From NCBI RefSeq assembly GCF_002902145.1, contig NZ_PPRF01000030.1:1-37613 (forward strand): a DNA stretch of 37,613 nucleotides, read 5' to 3'. This stretch comes from Staphylococcus rostri. GTDB taxonomy: Bacteria > Bacillota > Bacilli > Staphylococcales > Staphylococcaceae. Shown piece by piece: positions 36,291-37,613 of this stretch (position 1 is the first letter of the stretch; each line of letters opens with the position of its first letter). Under the pieces are notes generated by a model. The model had not been told where the DNA came from. It worked only from the letters and a program-made list of their open reading frames with translations, and made no database searches. Position numbers and translations under genes: made by a program.

Positions 36291-36981
36291 CTCTTATAAC
36301 CCCTTTATTTGTTAATTATAATAGACAATCCCCCTTTATGATTATCTATCATATTATTGTCAGAATAATCATTAATCATGATAAAATCAAGTATTTCTAT
36401 TATATATTGCTATATGGGTAAAATTGTTTCTGTCTAATTTTTTATTTCTATAAGAGGCTATCAATATGATAAAAAGCGGGTTTTTAGGGGAAGACTTTTG
36501 AATCATATAGTAACAGTGTAAAGGCGCTACTACTATAACTTATGTATCAACAAAGTATTTGAAGTGGTTCTATCAATTTGAGATGATTTTTCGAAATCTT
36601 TGCTTCTCGAATACTGGCAAAAGCGTTGGAACATCTATTTATGACTTTAGTCGCATATAACTTTATCTTAAGTTGGATGACAATATAAAAAATAATACAA
36701 GGTACTTATAATGATCTGTCTGGTACAGAAGATGAGCAGTAAAAGCATAGTATCGAACTTTATCATGTGTTGCAGACGTCCATTCTACATAGCCTTGTAT
36801 GATATTTCTGTTCATCAGTGCGAGTGTTTGCATCCTACTTCCTTCAGATTCGACTTCGCAAAGGATACCCTTGTCTTTTTCCACTTCGCAATGGACACCC
36901 TTGTCTTTCGCTAACAGTTCCTACTACCAAGCCTGTAACGGACATTCACCGTCAAGTTATTACTCATGCCGAACGCACAAC
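36291..36981. other. long non-coding stretch with decayed sequence
   Basis: About 690 bases between rocF and the tRNA cluster carry no convincing gene. A TATAAT (36315-36320, minus strand) may be part of the rocF promoter. On the plus strand a stop-bounded stretch of about 46 codons around 36525-36660 encodes KYLKWFYQFEMIFRN, which looks protein-like but matches no family I can name. On the minus strand a frame at 36663-36884 runs into the tandem repeat at 36853. I read the area as gene remains. Confidence 0.35.
36853..36911 (+). repeat. two tandem copies of a 30-base unit
   Basis: CTTCGCAA-GGA-ACCCTTGTCTTT occurs twice, 30 bases apart (36853 and 36883), with few differences. Read on the minus strand the unit encodes ten residues, roughly CEVEKDKGVH, in frame with the short ORF at 36663-36884. 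Confidence 0.6.
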
Positions 36982-37010
36982 AAAAAACCCTACCTCGATT
37001 GAGATAGGGT
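36982..37010 (-). terminator. terminator of the rrn/tRNA operon
   Basis: On the minus strand ACCCTATCTC pairs with GAGGTAGGGT (one mismatch), followed by six T, 8 bases after the last tRNA. Confidence 0.9.
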
Positions 37011-37017
37011 CTACAAG

Positions 37018-37090
37018 TGAGCCATAGAGGATTCGAACCTCTGACCCTCTGATTAAAAGTCAGATGCTCTACCAACTGAGCTAATGGCTC
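37018..37090 (-). tRNA. tRNA-Lys (anticodon TTT)
   Basis: The acceptor stem is GAGCCAT/ATGGCTC and the anticodon stem TCTGA/TCAGA with loop CTTTTAA. The T arm has GTTCGAATC. CCA is not encoded. It is the last tRNA of the cluster. Confidence 0.95.
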
Positions 37091-37093
37091 ATA

Positions 37094-37169
37094 TGGCTGG
37101 GCTAGCTGGATTCGAACCAGCGAGTGACGGAGTCAAAGTCCGTTGCCTTACCGCTTGGCTATAGCCCAA
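37094..37169 (-). tRNA. tRNA-Gln (anticodon TTG)
   Basis: The acceptor stem is TGGGCTA/TAGCCCA and the anticodon loop CTTTGAC lies within ACGGA/TCCGT. CCA is encoded. Confidence 0.95.
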
Positions 37170-37173
37170 TGAT

Positions 37174-37256
37174 GGTGGAGGGGGGCAGATTCGAACTGCC
37201 GAACCCGAAGGAGCGGATTTACAGTCCGCCGCGTTTAGCCACTTCGCTACCCCTCC
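37174..37256 (-). tRNA. tRNA-Tyr (anticodon GTA)
   Basis: This class II tRNA has a long variable arm. The acceptor stem is GGAGGGG/CCCCTCC and the anticodon loop CTGTAAA. CCA is encoded. Confidence 0.95.
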
Positions 37257-37277
37257 GCATATGTAATTGAAAAGAAA

Positions 37278-37353
37278 TGGTGGAGAATGACGGGTTCGAA
37301 CCGCCGACCCTCTGCTTGTAAGGCAGATGCTCTCCCAGCTGAGCTAATTCTCC
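37278..37353 (-). tRNA. tRNA-Val (anticodon TAC)
   Basis: The acceptor stem is GGAGAAT/ATTCTCC and the anticodon loop CTTACAA lies within TCTGC/GCAGA. CCA is encoded. Confidence 0.95.
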
Positions 37354-37359
37354 AAAAAG

Positions 37360-37431
37360 TGACCCCTACGGGACTCGAACCCGTGTTACCGCCGTGAAAG
37401 GGCGGTGTCTTAACCGCTTGACCAAGGGGCC
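37360..37431 (-). tRNA. tRNA-Glu (anticodon TTC)
   Basis: The acceptor stem is GGCCCCT/AGGGGTC with one G-U pair, and the anticodon loop CTTTCAC lies within CCGCC/GGCGG. CCA is not encoded. Confidence 0.95.
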
Positions 37432-37436
37432 TTATA

Positions 37437-37511
37437 TGGCTCCACAGGTAGGACTCGAACCTACGACCGATCGGTTAACAGCCGATAGCTCTACCACTGA
37501 GCTACTGTGGA
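37437..37511 (-). tRNA. tRNA-Asn (anticodon GTT)
   Basis: The acceptor stem is TCCACAG/CTGTGGA and the anticodon loop CTGTTAA lies within ATCGG/CCGAT. CCA is encoded. It is the first tRNA after the 5S rRNA. Confidence 0.95.
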
Positions 37512-37523
37512 TTAATTAAAATT

Positions 37524-37613
37524 ACCTGGCACCGTCCTACTCTCGCGGAACGTAAGTCCGACTACCATCGGCGCTAAAGAGCTTAACTTCTGTGTTCGGC
37601 ATGGGAACAGGTG
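37524..37613 (-). rRNA. rrf: 5S ribosomal RNA, 3' part (cut by the window edge)
   Basis: The minus strand reads CACCTGTTCCCATGCCGAAC, then GAAGTTAAGC, GATGGTAGT and ends GGTGCCAGG, the conserved Gram-positive 5S sequence. About the first quarter lies beyond the window. It is the end of an rrn operon running leftwards into the tRNA cluster. Confidence 0.95.

Noticed and set aside
36355..36400. AT-rich direct and inverted motifs upstream of rocF as ArgR boxes
   Set aside because: They fit the ARG box consensus only loosely, as almost any AT-rich stretch would.
36465..36500. An 11-codon frame (MIKSGFLGEDF) with a weak ribosome site
   Set aside because: Too short, with no known match or conserved context; it could be chance.
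36853..36911. CRISPR array
   Set aside because: Only two adjacent, imperfect 30-base copies with no spacers and no cas genes.

Overview
This window is a backbone segment of a Staphylococcus chromosome, or that of a very close relative. The proteins resemble S. aureus proteins I know by sequence (RpoE, Pdp, CoaW, TarF, MtlA, LuxS), and the order pyrG, rpoE, coaW, hmrA, luxS, pdp, deoD, glmS, mtlA-R-F-D, glmM-cdaR-cdaA, rocF follows my recollection of the S. aureus order. The DNA is AT-rich with AGGAGG-type ribosome sites and some TTG starts. I cannot fix the species. deoC (usually with pdp/deoD) and fmtB (usually near glmM) are not present here.

Layout. 1-201: pyrG terminator and a cre box that probably belongs to a gene beyond the left edge. 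202-2810: pyrG behind a CTP-sensing attenuator, then rpoE. 2811-4700: low-complexity DNA with a decayed acetyltransferase end, a dispersed repeat and a lone teichoic acid gene, tarF. 4700-9095: tandem-GNAT acetyltransferase, BCCT betaine transporter, coaW, tandem DUF2750 protein. 9217-11799: a two-gene operon (M20 amidohydrolase HmrA and an ATP-grasp ligase) behind a SAM-I riboswitch, divergent from luxS. 12558-16832: nucleoside salvage (pdp, deoD), DoxX-like protein, ribokinase and a DCC thiol protein. 16957-18426: an nhaC gene broken by a single-base deletion, with a perfect cre box. 18557-19921: a protein with two EVE domains fused to a degenerate McrB-like AAA+ domain. 20243-24302: small membrane protein with a GntR/FadR regulator, an unknown six-helix membrane protein, a Cof-type HAD phosphatase and a lone ABC ATPase. 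24401-26585: glmS with its self-cleaving ribozyme and a possible upstream mini-ORF across the cleavage site. 26809-32180: mannitol locus mtlA-mtlR-mtlF-mtlD. 32190-35368: glmM, cdaR, cdaA. 35385-36290: arginase. 36291-36981: apparently decayed non-coding DNA. 36982-37613: six tRNAs and the 3' part of a 5S rRNA, the end of an rrn operon on the minus strand.

How the genes work together. Amino-sugar supply for the cell wall is represented by glmS (ribozyme-controlled by GlcN6P) and glmM, the latter in an operon with the c-di-AMP synthase CdaA and its regulator CdaR. The SAM riboswitch and luxS sit back to back, which places the hmrA/ATP-grasp pair in the sphere of sulfur amino acid metabolism. 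Pdp, DeoD and RbsK form a pentose/nucleoside salvage group. The mannitol genes form a complete uptake and oxidation pathway with its own PTS-controlled activator.

Two families of dispersed intergenic hairpin repeats are scattered between genes. The least explained items are the EVE-EVE-pseudo-McrB protein (18557-19921) and the SAM-controlled ligase/amidohydrolase pair (9217-11799).
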